Source: Allocoprobacillus halotolerans (GTDB lineage Bacteria; Bacillota_I; Bacilli_A; Erysipelotrichales; Coprobacillaceae). Taken from it: a DNA stretch of 64,000 bases. The translations under genes were made by a program, and so were the position numbers. This document shows positions 39,081-47,765 of the stretch, one piece after another (position 1 is the first letter of the stretch; each line of letters opens with the position of its first letter). Where the stretch lies: NCBI RefSeq assembly GCF_024399475.1, contig NZ_CP101620.1:2461608-2525607 (forward strand), given 5' to 3'. Under the pieces are notes generated by a model, which was not told where the DNA came from, made no database searches, and was given only the letters and a program-made list of their open reading frames with translations.

Positions 39081-39726
39081 GAATAAAAATAACAATTGCT
39101 AAATAATGAAAGACAGAACCCATGATCACAAAGATATGAAAAAGTTCATGAAAACCAAAATCTTTTGTGAAATTTGGTTTTTTAAAAATATAAATAAATG
39201 CCCCAATGGAATAAGCAATCCCACCACACGCTATCAACATGAAACAAGGCATTGTAATGCATTGAAATGATTGAAAATCAAATACAATAGACCATCCTAA
39301 AATCAAATATATTGCTGTCGCAATCGCACGTGGAGCATTTAGCCAACAAATCTTTAAAACAATACCTAAAATCGCTACACTCCATAAAATTGCTAAAAAA
39401 TAATAAGCATGAGGCACAGGCATACATGACATAACAACAGGTGTATAAGTTCCTACAATCAAAACATAAATCATAGAATGATCAAGTTTTCTTAACATTG
39501 TCTTGACCTTATCACTTCCACTAAAGTAATGATAAATTGAACTCGCACTATACAAGGCAATTAATGATAGTCCAAAAACAATAGCTGCCCATAATATAGA
39601 TGGTGACGTTTCCTTTTGAATACCAATAAAAATCATAATTAATAAACCTATCAATGAAAGACAAGCGCCTATAAAATGCGTTTCACTACTAATTGGATCC
39701 ATAGCTTTTCTAAACAATTTATTCAT
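39076..39726 (-). CDS. Hemolysin III/PAQR family membrane protein (copy 1)
   Basis: The 216-residue seven-helix protein of the PAQR/YqfA family has likely metal ligands in SSIYHYF (helix 2), LDHSMIYVLIVGTYTPV and the C-terminal FHELFHIF and SVFHYLA. Function in bacteria is unsettled. AAAGGAG precedes ATG at 39726; an ATG at 39735 is less likely. It is one of two paralogues near the DUF1836 gene, and has a consensus promoter with a palindrome over the start of transcription. Confidence 0.9.
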   Translation of the reverse strand: MNKLFRKAMDPISSETHFIGACLSLIGLLIMIFIGIQKETSPSILWAAIVFGLSLIALYSASSIYHYFSGSDKVKTMLRKLDHSMIYVLIVGTYTPVVMSCMPVPHAYYFLAILWSVAILGIVLKICWLNAPRAIATAIYLILGWSIVFDFQSFQCITMPCFMLIACGGIAYSIGAFIYIFKKPNFTKDFGFHELFHIFVIMGSVFHYLAIVIFIL

Positions 39727-39745
39727 AATGTCCACTCCTTTATAT

Positions 39746-39801
39746 ATAGTATTGAATACTATTTTATATATTTATTATATTTTATTTTGCTCATTTGTCA
39801 A
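39746..39801 (-). promoter_or_regulatory. Consensus promoter with palindromic operator, hemolysin III copy 1
   Basis: TTGACA (39796-39801), 16-nt spacer and TATAAT (39774-39779) on the minus strand. A perfect 17-nt palindrome, ATAGTATT-G-AATACTAT (39746-39762, plus strand), covers about +5 to +21 of the transcript, a typical repressor position. Confidence 0.65.
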
Positions 39802-39808
39802 CGAGATA

Positions 39809-39837
39809 TTGTCATTTTATATAAATTATTGTATATT
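39809..39837 (+). promoter_or_regulatory. Predicted promoter of the DUF1836 gene
   Basis: TTGTCA (39809-39814), 17-nt spacer and TATATT (39832-39837), divergent from the hemolysin III promoter and only about 8 bp from its -35. Confidence 0.55.
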
Positions 39838-39854
39838 ATTTATGAGGTGATCTT

Positions 39855-40408
39855 ATGAATAATGAAAAACTAGATACGATTTTAAATCAAATTGAAAATA
39901 TGAGTCATTTAAAATCAGAAGAAATACCTTCTTTAGATTTATATATGGATCAAATTATGACTTTATTCGATGTTAATCTTGCTGATAATAAACGTCATGA
40001 AGATGATAAATTATTAACGAAAACAATGATTAACAATTATTCTAAAGAAGGATTACTTAAACCTATTAAAGGAAAAAATATTCTAAAAATCATATTTTAC
40101 AGATGTTATTGATTTATTCTTTAAAAAATACAATTTCTATTCAAGAAATCAAAAAAATATTACAACCATTTCATGATCATATGGAAGAAATTGAACCAAT
40201 ATATAATGATTATCTTCAAATTACAGAAGAATTATTTCATGATGTAACACTTTCTACTGAAAAGCTTATTGAAAAATATCAGATGAATTTAGATGATTCT
40301 CATCATCTGGTTTTATTACTATTGTTGATTTGTTCATTAAGCAATCAGTATAAAATGATTGCAGAAAGAATGCTAGATACTTTTTATTGTGAAGATGAAG
40401 AAAAATAA
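39855..40408 (+). CDS. DUF1836 domain protein (MerR-like putative regulator), frameshifted
   Basis: With one A added to the 6-A run 40074-40079, the gene encodes 184 residues of the DUF1836 family: LLTKTMINNYSKEGLLKP looks like the start of a MerR-type helix-turn-helix, followed by KKYSKNHILQMLLIYSLKN and ISIQEIKKIL. Function is unknown; the fold suggests a DNA-binding regulator. GAGGTG precedes ATG at 39855. It is divergent from one hemolysin III gene and convergent with a second, so it may control one or both (inference). Confidence 0.8.
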
Positions 40409-40445
40409 ACCCATAGTGAGCGTAAAACTCTATTATGGGTTTTTA
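40406..40445 (+). terminator. Bidirectional terminator between DUF1836 and hemolysin III copy 2
   Basis: AAACCCATA and TATGGGTTT arms, with T runs on both strands, between the convergent genes. Confidence 0.7.
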
Positions 40446-41090
40446 CATAAGAAAAACGATCGCAATAAAATGGAAAATACTAGCACAATTGATGAAAAGA
40501 TGCCAAATAAAATGAAAGAACTTTTTATGTTTGGCATAGAAAAAAACACCTACTGAATACATGACACCACCAAGCACAATGAAAAATAAAAACCAAAACG
40601 ATGAATGGATAAGAAATGGAATAAAGATAATAGCAATCCATCCCATGACTAGATAAATCGTTGTTGATAAAACTGGAAATGATCTTTTAGAAATAGCTTT
40701 CAATAATATACCAGCTAAAACTGCAGACCATTGAATAACCAAAATGATGATACCTACCCACCCTTTGACAACACATAAAGCAACTGGTGTATAACTACCT
40801 GCAATTGCTAGATAAATACAAATATGATCCAGTTTTCTAAATACATATTTTTGCTTCGAATCATAGGCCATGCTGTGATAAATGGTAGATATCAAAAACA
40901 TTAAAAATAAACAAATGATAAAAATTGAAACCCCAACACTACGAACAACTCCGCCTTTGATATATGAATAGACAGATACAAATGGCAAAACAAATAAGCA
41001 CAATATGGCCATAACACCATGACTGATGGCATTCCCTACTTCTTCACCAAAGGTTAATTTAAACATGTCTTTCATTGTTTTTTCTTTCAT
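40443..41090 (-). CDS. Hemolysin III/PAQR family membrane protein (copy 2)
   Basis: Second PAQR-family protein, 215 residues, seven helices, with the same key positions as copy 1 (STIYHSM, LDHICIYLAIAGSYTPV, FHFIWHLF, SIFHFIA). GGGGAGTG precedes ATG at 41090; a GTG at 41099 is less likely. It follows the membrane MutS-like gene by 38 bp with no clear promoter between, so it is probably read from that operon. Confidence 0.9.
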   Translation of the reverse strand: MKEKTMKDMFKLTFGEEVGNAISHGVMAILCLFVLPFVSVYSYIKGGVVRSVGVSIFIICLFLMFLISTIYHSMAYDSKQKYVFRKLDHICIYLAIAGSYTPVALCVVKGWVGIIILVIQWSAVLAGILLKAISKRSFPVLSTTIYLVMGWIAIIFIPFLIHSSFWFLFFIVLGGVMYSVGVFFYAKHKKFFHFIWHLFINCASIFHFIAIVFLM

Positions 41091-41128
41091 ACATATCACT
41101 CCCCTTTAATCAATAATTCCTACTTGTT

Positions 41129-42860
41129 TCAATAAAAATTGTCCATTGCTTGACTGTGATATTCCTTTTTTATCTTATAATCAAAATATATGTGTTCATC
41201 CTGATAGTATTCATCAAAATGATAATTCTGTTTTTTGAGTTGTCCAAGTTCTAAATCGTGCGTTGTTAAAAAGGTATAGGCATACGGTAAAGATAATTTT
41301 TCAATGGTTGCTTTTGCACCAGCAATTCGATCTAATGAATTGGTTCCTTTAAAAATTTCATCAATCAAACAAATCATGGGTTGATGATTTTTAGAAAACG
41401 TAATCATAGCTTTAATACGCAACAATTCACCATAAAAAGTAGAGACACCTTCTTCAACATTATCTTTAATACGCATAGATGTCATAATATGCATAGGTGT
41501 ACATGTCATTGACTTGGCAAAAACAAATCCTCCAGCATATGCTAAAACAAGATTCAAACCAATACTACGCATAAATGTTGTTTTTCCAGACATATTTGAA
41601 CCGGTAATTACACATAAAGGCTCATTCATTGAAAAATCATTACCGACAACTTGCTGTGGAGCAATGAGTGGATGTCGTAAATCTTCAAAATCAAGTACTT
41701 TTTGATCTTGAATATGTGGTAATACAACATCAAATTGGTCAATCTTTAGTACTGATAAACTCATTAAAGATTCAAATTTTGCTAAAACATCAAACCACTC
41801 AGGTACAATTTCTTGATATTGTTTTAACCAATGAGCATATTGAAAATGAATATAAAAATCAAATAAACCTAACCCATTTAAAACAATAAAAGCAAAAATA
41901 TTATGACGATAAATGACTTTTTGAGAAATTCTGGAAAGTTGGCGAATCGCCAAAACAACATCTTCTTGTTTAATAAGTTGTTGTTGTAAATTTTTTAAAT
42001 AATCTGAAGTAAAGGAGTTATTCACAATTTGTGCATAACTATGTGCATAACTCTCTAATCCTGTGGATAAGTAAGAAATAGGTTCAAATATTTTTTGATG
42101 TTTTCCATAAAATAGAAAAGCTAAACAAAGCTGAAATACTACTCCTATTTCTAATATCACTTGACTATAAGGCATAAACCAATGAAAACAAACACCAAGA
42201 AGACTCAGGCATATAACCACTGGTAAAATAAAAATTAACGGGGAAATAGACGTTATTGATAGTGTTTGAAGACTCTCAAGCCAATGGTCAATTCCATTCT
42301 TTTTTGATGCGGAATAAGTAAGCCAGATGTTTCTAATTGAACAACAAACTCAGGCATATTCGCAAGTTCTTGAACGGCTTTTTGACGTTTTTTCATATTT
42401 TCATAGGTCTGATCTAAAATTAAATCTTTCGCCAATTGTTTCTTCCCTTTAGATGTAAACGCAACGCATATCATCTGATACAAAGAATTCTTTCCTAAAA
42501 TATCTAAGTCAAGACTTTTATAATCATGTTCTTCTAAAAATTCATCACCACATTCTAAAAATCTTTCCATTCATCCTTTTGACGCTGAAGATGTTTGAAA
42601 TAAGTCTGTAATAATGCTTGTATATAAATATCTTGTTTTTTATAATCACTATGTTTTTTCACAATAATAACAAAGAGAACTAGGCTTATTCCTGATAAAA
42701 CATAACATCCATTTATCCAAAAATACCCTAACAGTAAAAATATAATCATCAAGCTAAACAATAGAAAACGCATCATAGCTAAAACATTACAGCGTTGATG
42801 AATGTGAATACTTTCATTTTTTGTTGTTTCATATTTTGTTTGAAAATCAATTGTACTCAT
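41129..42860 (-). CDS. Membrane-associated MutS family ATPase, two frameshifts
   Basis: Three fragments join into a 577-residue protein once one base is added at 42557-42561 (5-A run) and one at 42300-42305 (6-T run). Two membrane helices lie at about 28-70 and two more near 215-260. The C-terminal MutS ATPase domain has Walker A GSNMSGKTTFMR, a TSMRIKDNVEEGVSTF segment, Walker B ICLIDEIFKGTNS and TTHDLELGQL. The mismatch-recognition and Smr domains are missing. Related membrane MutS-like proteins occur in Firmicutes and Bacteroidetes without known function. AGGAG precedes ATG at 42860. Confidence 0.82.
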
Positions 42861-43339
42861 AAAATCTCCTTTGTCTGTTTTTCAAATATTACAACTTCTT
42901 CATGACCCGAATATGAACGTGCTATTTCTTGAAAACCCATCGCCTGCCAAAAGGTTATACCATTTTTATTTTGAACCAGACACGCTAACTGGATGGTATA
43001 GTCTTGATATTGTTGACATAATTTTGAAATAATTCTTTTTCCATAATGTTGCTGCCATAAACTTTCTTCTACTAGAAACAAACCAATCCATAAATAATGT
43101 GAGTCATGTTGCATCGAAAAACGATAGCCTAATATATAATCAAGATAGGCAACCATTTGATTATGTTCATAAATTTTATAATGATAATGCTGCTTTTCAT
43201 CAAAGCCAGCAGGTCCAAGCATATCTTCTTGAATAGATTGATAAGTGATTTCTTGTGGAATCAATGAAAAATAAGTTTTTTGACGTAAATAAAACTGATA
43301 AAGTTCTTCATCACATTGTTTAATCAATTGATATTTCAT
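42857..43339 (-). CDS. GNAT family N-acetyltransferase
   Basis: 160-residue GNAT-fold protein; the acetyl-CoA region reads EESLWQQHYGKRIISKL, and NKNGITFWQAMGFQEI is the usual C-terminal helix and strand. The acceptor is unknown. GGAGG precedes ATG at 43339; longer in-frame starts run into the uppP terminator. Its stop overlaps the MutS-like start by 4 bp (ATGA), so they are co-translated. Confidence 0.82.
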   Translation of the reverse strand: MKYQLIKQCDEELYQFYLRQKTYFSLIPQEITYQSIQEDMLGPAGFDEKQHYHYKIYEHNQMVAYLDYILGYRFSMQHDSHYLWIGLFLVEESLWQQHYGKRIISKLCQQYQDYTIQLACLVQNKNGITFWQAMGFQEIARSYSGHEEVVIFEKQTKEIL

Positions 43340-43355
43340 ATAATCCTCCCAAAAG

Positions 43356-43382
43356 AAAAAACACGATAGACATCGTGTTATC
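43356..43382 (-). terminator. Terminator of uppP
   Basis: AACACGAT and ATCGTGTT arms around GTCT, followed by TTTTCTTTT on the minus strand, overlapping the uppP stop. Confidence 0.8.
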
Positions 43383-44229
43383 CTAAAAATAGAAAATATA
43401 ATAAAACAATAATACCTAAAACAATACGATACCATCCAAACACTTTAAAATCATGTTTTTTAATATAATCCATTAAAAATTTAATTACAAAAATTGAAAC
43501 AATAAAGGCAACAACCATACCAACAAGTAAGATAATTACTTCTTGTGTTGTAAATGCAAAACCAAACTTAACAATCTTCAACAAAGAAGCTCCAAACATA
43601 ACAGGGATGGCTAAAAAGAATGTAAACTCTGCCGCAACTGTTCTTGAAACGCCTAATAATAATGCTCCTACAATTGTTGCTCCTGAACGTGAAGTACCAG
43701 GGAATATTGCCGCTATTAATTGAAAGACTCCAATGAGTAAAGCTGTTTGAATTGTAATATTGCGTAAAGAATGAATACGACTACGCTGATGTGCATTACG
43801 ATTTTCAATGACAATAAAGGCAATACCAAACACTATCAATGAAATTGCAACTGTTTGATAATTATAGAAGATTGCTTCTAACTGTTCATCAAAAAGTATT
43901 CCTACGACTGCAGCTGGTATACAAGCCACAAGGATTTTAATCCACAAGACAATCTTATCTATTTTGACATAAGACAAGATACCATCTTTTGCTAGAGGAT
44001 AATGATTATCCTTTTTACCAAACGGAAAGAAATCATTCCAAAACAAAATGACAACTGCTAGGATTGCTCCAAGTTGGATTACAACTTGAAACATACTATA
44101 AAATTCTGGTGTAACATCTAATTTAATAAACTCATCCAATAAAATCATATGTCCAGTACTGCTGATAGGCAACCATTCTGTAATTCCTTCAACAATTCCA
44201 AACAATATCGCTTTTAATATTTCAATCAT
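43378..44229 (-). CDS. uppP: Undecaprenyl-diphosphatase (BacA/UppP)
   Basis: This enzyme removes a phosphate from undecaprenyl pyrophosphate to recycle the wall lipid carrier; loss sensitises cells to bacitracin. The 283-residue membrane protein has both signatures, GIVEGITEWLPISSTGH (11-27) and PGTSRSGATIVGALLLG (about 174-190). AGGAGG precedes ATG at 44229. Confidence 0.96.
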   Translation of the reverse strand: MIEILKAILFGIVEGITEWLPISSTGHMILLDEFIKLDVTPEFYSMFQVVIQLGAILAVVILFWNDFFPFGKKDNHYPLAKDGILSYVKIDKIVLWIKILVACIPAAVVGILFDEQLEAIFYNYQTVAISLIVFGIAFIVIENRNAHQRSRIHSLRNITIQTALLIGVFQLIAAIFPGTSRSGATIVGALLLGVSRTVAAEFTFFLAIPVMFGASLLKIVKFGFAFTTQEVIILLVGMVVAFIVSIFVIKFLMDYIKKHDFKVFGWYRIVLGIIVLLYFLFLG

Positions 44230-44527
44230 TTTTAAACCTCCTGATTGATTTTCTATACTTGTATTACTATATATGAAATCTTTACTTTTGTATATGTTTT
44301 TTTTAAAATTTATGAAAATTACGTACTTTTTTTATAATTTTATACTCTTATTTATACTTATTTCAGTTATTAAACATAAATATCCAAAAGCCCTTGATAT
44401 TTTAACTTTTGGATATTTTTATGAACATTTTGATATACTGAACTTTCGAAAATCTTTTTTTATTATTGTTAATAAATAATCTCTAAAAGTTTTTATCTCA
44501 TCTCTATTAAGTGTTATTGACAAATAA
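44230..44527. other. Intergenic stretch without a supported gene
   Basis: About 300 bp, very AT-rich. It contains a bidirectional terminator-like hairpin (44377-44420; AAATATCCAAAAG with CTTTTGGATATTT). A 68-codon plus-strand frame at 44273-44479 has no ribosome binding site and low-complexity Phe/Ile/Leu content, so I do not call it. Confidence 0.6.
44377..44420 (+). terminator. Terminator-like hairpin in the uppP-IS interval
   Basis: AAATATCCAAAAG and CTTTTGGATATTT arms with a 15-nt loop and a T run on the plus strand. It has no obvious gene to terminate. Confidence 0.5.
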
Positions 44528-44529
44528 TT

Positions 44530-45371
44530 GTCCGTAATACCTTCATTCCAAAAGGCCATCGCTTCCGTCGATGATGCTACCGGTGAGGTGGTTGGGGCTT
44601 GTTTTGATCATCAGGAAACATTAAATGGCTATTATCATGTCTTTTATCAAATTCTCACTAACTATGGAATCCCTGCCATGTTCTATACTGATCGCCGCAC
44701 TGTGTTTGAATATAAAAGAAAAACAACGCCTTTGATGACGAAGACACCTTTACACAGTTTTCCTATGCCTGTCATAATCTTGGCGTTGATATTAAAACAA
44801 CGAGCATTGCTCAAGCCAAAGGCAGAATCGAACGATTGAATCAGACCTTTCAATCAAGATTGCCTGTCGAGCTTAAACGTGCTCATATCAAAGATATAGA
44901 GTCAGCCAATGAATTTTTAAACTCCTACCTAAAAAATTCAATGACAGATTTGCTCTACACCTCAATAGTACCAAATCGGTCTTTGAAAAGCAACCATCAA
45001 TGGAAAAAATTAATTCTACACTGGCTGTTCTTTCGCCAGGGAAGATTGATTCTGGTCACTGCATCAGATACAAGAATAAGTTCTATATACCCGTTTCTGA
45101 TAGAGGAGTGCCATACTATCTGAAAAAGAAAACAGACTGCATGGTCATCGAGTCATTTGATGGTGAGCTATATGTCAATGTATTGGACGAACTATTCATC
45201 ATGAAGGAGATACCACAGCATGAAAGGCATTCCAGGGAGTTTGATGGCAAAATCAAAGAAAGAAAGCCAAAAAAGCAATATATTCCTCCAATGGAACATC
45301 CTTGGAGAAATGATGACTTTCTTGGCTTTCTGGCAAGACAGAAGCATCGTACAAACGGTGCTAATATTTAA
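44530..45371 (+). pseudogene. IS1202-like (ISNCY) transposase remnant
   Basis: C-terminal part of a DDE transposase: SVDDATGEVVGACF and YTDRRTVFEY hold the two Asp, AQAKGRIERLNQTFQ holds the Glu, and KKQYIPPMEHPW is near the end. The N-terminal helix-turn-helix half is absent. Two homopolymer sites (44719-44723 and 44931-44936) break the frame and each needs one added base. TGTCAAGCAATTTTG-like sequence after the stop, read inward from about 45403, resembles an IS end. Not mobile on its own. Confidence 0.8.
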
Positions 45372-45402
45372 CTTTTTAGGACATTTTCAAAATTGCTTGA
45401 CA

Positions 45403-46308
45403 TTATAACTGAGCTATAAAGTTATGAATAGAATCTAAATAATATAATAAACGTGATAGTTTAATAATATTGTCAATTTCATCATGTTCTAATTGTATAA
45501 CCGGTACAATATTCATCAAACAACATAAAAGTAATTTTTCTTCTTCACGTAAGGCAAATTTTTTTAAATAAGATTGACTTAAACAATCTAAATCAAACAG
45601 AATATCTGGTATTTTTTGATACATATCAAATATATCATAAATTGGCAAATCCATTTCCAGATAATCTAATGAAATCAGACATTTCGCTTTTAATGAAATA
45701 TGTTGATAATCAAAGTTTTTATAAGTGATACATATACGTATAGAACGACATTCTTTAATACAGCTCATATACTGTGATAAATACTGTCCAGCCAAACAAA
45801 GAGCATCATGTATACGATAATAATTCATGACTAGCATCCATTGACTGGGTGAACGATAGACTTCATTTTCATAATTTTCTATCATTTTTTCATAATATCT
45901 CATGCGCTCATGAATCACTTTTAAAACATCTTTTTCAAGCGTTTGGAAATATTGCTGATTTACTTTCATATCATAAAAACTATGGCTATGCAAATAAGCT
46001 AATGTTTCAAAATAAAATTGAATTTTCATTTCCTTTAAGTGATGTGAACCACTTTCAATAAAAGGCATTAAATAAATATACTGTCGCTGATACAACGTTA
46101 AATACTCATGGTGGTTATTAGGTATAATATGAACAAAACATGATAAACTTAATGTTTCTATTGAGTCATACATATTTTGTAAAGATTTCTGTGATGTGAT
46201 TTTTGCCACATAATAACCTTCTTGACACTTTAGCTTAAAAACATGACTACTGAGCTTTATTTCTCCAATAACATGAAATCCATAGTTTTTTAAAATAACT
46301 TCTTTCAT
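45403..46308 (-). CDS. ysxE: Spore-coat kinase-like protein (YsxE/CotS type)
   Basis: The 301-residue protein resembles the CotS/YsxE group of aminoglycoside phosphotransferase-like coat proteins: N-terminal HVFKLKCQEGYYVAKITS looks like the ATP lobe, with no clear HxD catalytic loop (the ICITYKNFDYQHISLK region has no HGD). It follows the spoVID-like gene with 4 bp overlap, as in Bacillus. Its stop codon abuts the IS remnant, so the C-terminal end might have been altered by insertion. Confidence 0.75.
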   Translation of the reverse strand: MKEVILKNYGFHVIGEIKLSSHVFKLKCQEGYYVAKITSQKSLQNMYDSIETLSLSCFVHIIPNNHHEYLTLYQRQYIYLMPFIESGSHHLKEMKIQFYFETLAYLHSHSFYDMKVNQQYFQTLEKDVLKVIHERMRYYEKMIENYENEVYRSPSQWMLVMNYYRIHDALCLAGQYLSQYMSCIKECRSIRICITYKNFDYQHISLKAKCLISLDYLEMDLPIYDIFDMYQKIPDILFDLDCLSQSYLKKFALREEEKLLLCCLMNIVPVIQLEHDEIDNIIKLSRLLYYLDSIHNFIAQL

Positions 46309-46981
46309 ATCACATAAGGTATAATAACGATTGTTCCTGGTGTTAAAGAACGTTCATGATTATACGTTTTTAATGCATATTCATCCATTCGATAATGTCT
46401 GGCAATGGTTTCATAACTATCACCATCTTGTACAACATAAAAATAATATGTGCCTAAATCCTCATCAATATCATCAATATCCTGTACTACAACTTCTTCT
46501 GGTTTTGTTTCTTGTTCTATCACCTGTTGTTTAACAGCAGTTTTTTCATTTTGAACAACATCTGTAATCTTTTCTTCTTCACGCAATAACTTTTCAATTT
46601 CTTCAGCCGGATCCATACTTTCCCTTTGTTCAATTGTATCAACAACTCGATCTTCATCATCTAAAACACCATATACATATGCTTGTATAACAAGTGATAA
46701 ATCTCCATCAACAAGATGATAATCAAAATCTTCTACTTTGACATGAAAATCTCTTTTATCCGTAATTTTTTCAAACAAAGCAAAAATATCCAAATCTATT
46801 GTTTCATGAAACTGATGTTTTTCTTGAGTATCCTTGTACTCACCATTAATCATAATACTTCCAATGGCTCTCATTCCATTTGTTTCCATCTTATAACGAA
46901 TAGATTCATCAACAGATATAGAAATCAACTCATGAAGTTGATGATTTAAATCAACCTTTTTTTAAAATATATCTTTTGCAT
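46305..46981 (-). CDS. spoVID: SpoVID-like spore coat morphogenesis protein with LysM domain, frameshifted at the start
   Basis: The N-terminal beta domain (ISISVDESIRYKMETNGM and FHETIDLDIFALFEKI) and a C-terminal LysM domain (YYFYVVQDGDSYETIARHYR) joined by an acidic linker match SpoVID/SafA-type coat assembly proteins. ATG at 46981 follows an AGGAGGG site. The frame then breaks at the 7-T run 46957-46963; one added base gives KKKVDLNHQLHELISISV and a 225-residue protein. Without the fix only a TTG start at 46928, without a binding site, remains. It lies between lon-engB and ysxE as in Bacillus. Confidence 0.82.
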
Positions 46982-46998
46982 ACAATCCCTCCTAACAA

Positions 46999-47026
46999 AC
47001 TGTATGCTTTTATCGAAAGAATATGA
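46999..47026 (-). promoter_or_regulatory. Sigma-E-type promoter of spoVID-ysxE
   Basis: TCATATT (47020-47026), 13-nt spacer and CATACAGT (46999-47006) on the minus strand match the sigma-E pattern (ATATT and CATACAnT) before a gene that is sigma-E controlled in Bacillus. Confidence 0.65.
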
Positions 47027-47045
47027 GTATAAAAATCTTATCTCA

Positions 47046-47084
47046 ACAAAAAAGTAGAACTGAGAAGTCTACTTTCTACTTTTG
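47046..47084 (-). terminator. Terminator of the PTS IIB gene
   Basis: AAAAGTAGAA and TTCTACTTTT arms, then a T run on the minus strand, overlapping the end of the gene. Confidence 0.65.
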
Positions 47085-47378
47085 GATTAGCTGAATTGCC
47101 TGTTTTAAAACAGATTTTCCATTCATCATTCCATAATCTTTCATATCTATATGCGCAACTGGTATTCCAGGTGCTTCAGATTCAATTTTACGTTGTGCAT
47201 AACGAACTTGAGGACCTAATAAAATCACATCTGCCTTATCAGCATTTGCTTTCACTTCATTTGCTCCAACTGCCCAAATTTCAGCATCAATCCCTTGTTC
47301 AGCTGCTGCCTTAAGCATTTTTTCAACCAATAAACTTGTTGACATACCAGAAGCACAACATAACATAATATGTACCAT
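47076..47378 (-). CDS. PTS sugar transporter subunit IIB (lactose/cellobiose type), orphan
   Basis: The 100-residue IIB protein has the phospho-Cys loop LCCASGMSTSLLVEKM near the start and VILLGPQVRYAQRKI, typical for the chitobiose/cellobiose family. It would pass phosphate from IIA to a sugar, but no IIA or IIC gene is near, so it must work with components encoded elsewhere. GGAGGG precedes ATG at 47378. Own promoter and terminator. Confidence 0.9.
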   Translation of the reverse strand: MVHIMLCCASGMSTSLLVEKMLKAAAEQGIDAEIWAVGANEVKANADKADVILLGPQVRYAQRKIESEAPGIPVAHIDMKDYGMMNGKSVLKQAIQLIQK

Positions 47379-47399
47379 CTTTTTCCCTCCTTGAAAATC

Positions 47400-47428
47400 A
47401 TTATACATAAAATTTTGCCATTTGTTAA
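47400..47428 (-). promoter_or_regulatory. Predicted promoter of the PTS IIB gene
   Basis: TTAACA (47423-47428), 17-nt spacer and TATAAT (47400-47405) on the minus strand. Confidence 0.6.
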
Positions 47429-47476
47429 GAAATTTTCTTATACATGATATGAGCTCAATATGAATCAGATGATTTT

Positions 47477-47731
47477 TTAACGAGTTTTTATTAAATGAGC
47501 TGTAATAATTGTATAGCTATGTGCGTTAACAGTGATTTTGATATTGTCTAATTCACAATACCAGTTTTTCCCTTGTTTATAAATTTGACAATCTTTATTT
47601 AAAATTATCTTTTTACAGTAATCAACAACATCATCATTCGTTAATTTCAAATTTCTTATAATTCTTTCTTGCCCCAACTTTGTTGTATGTAATTGTTCAA
47701 TATGAGTGAATAAAATATCTGGATTATCCAT
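47477..47731 (-). CDS. DUF3781 family protein
   Basis: 84-residue protein with the family patterns TTKLGQERIIRNLKL and KNWYCELDNIKITVNAHSYTIITAH. Function unknown. AAGGAGAAT precedes ATG at 47731. It lies 34 bp after engB and is probably cotranscribed with it. Confidence 0.85.
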   Translation of the reverse strand: MDNPDILFTHIEQLHTTKLGQERIIRNLKLTNDDVVDYCKKIILNKDCQIYKQGKNWYCELDNIKITVNAHSYTIITAHLIKTR

Positions 47732-47765
47732 GTAAATTCTCCTTAGTCATAATAGAATATTTCCA

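Noticed and set aside
44273-44479. 68-codon plus-strand frame between uppP and the IS remnant
   Set aside because: No ribosome binding site, low-complexity Phe/Ile/Leu content, and it runs through a terminator-like hairpin.
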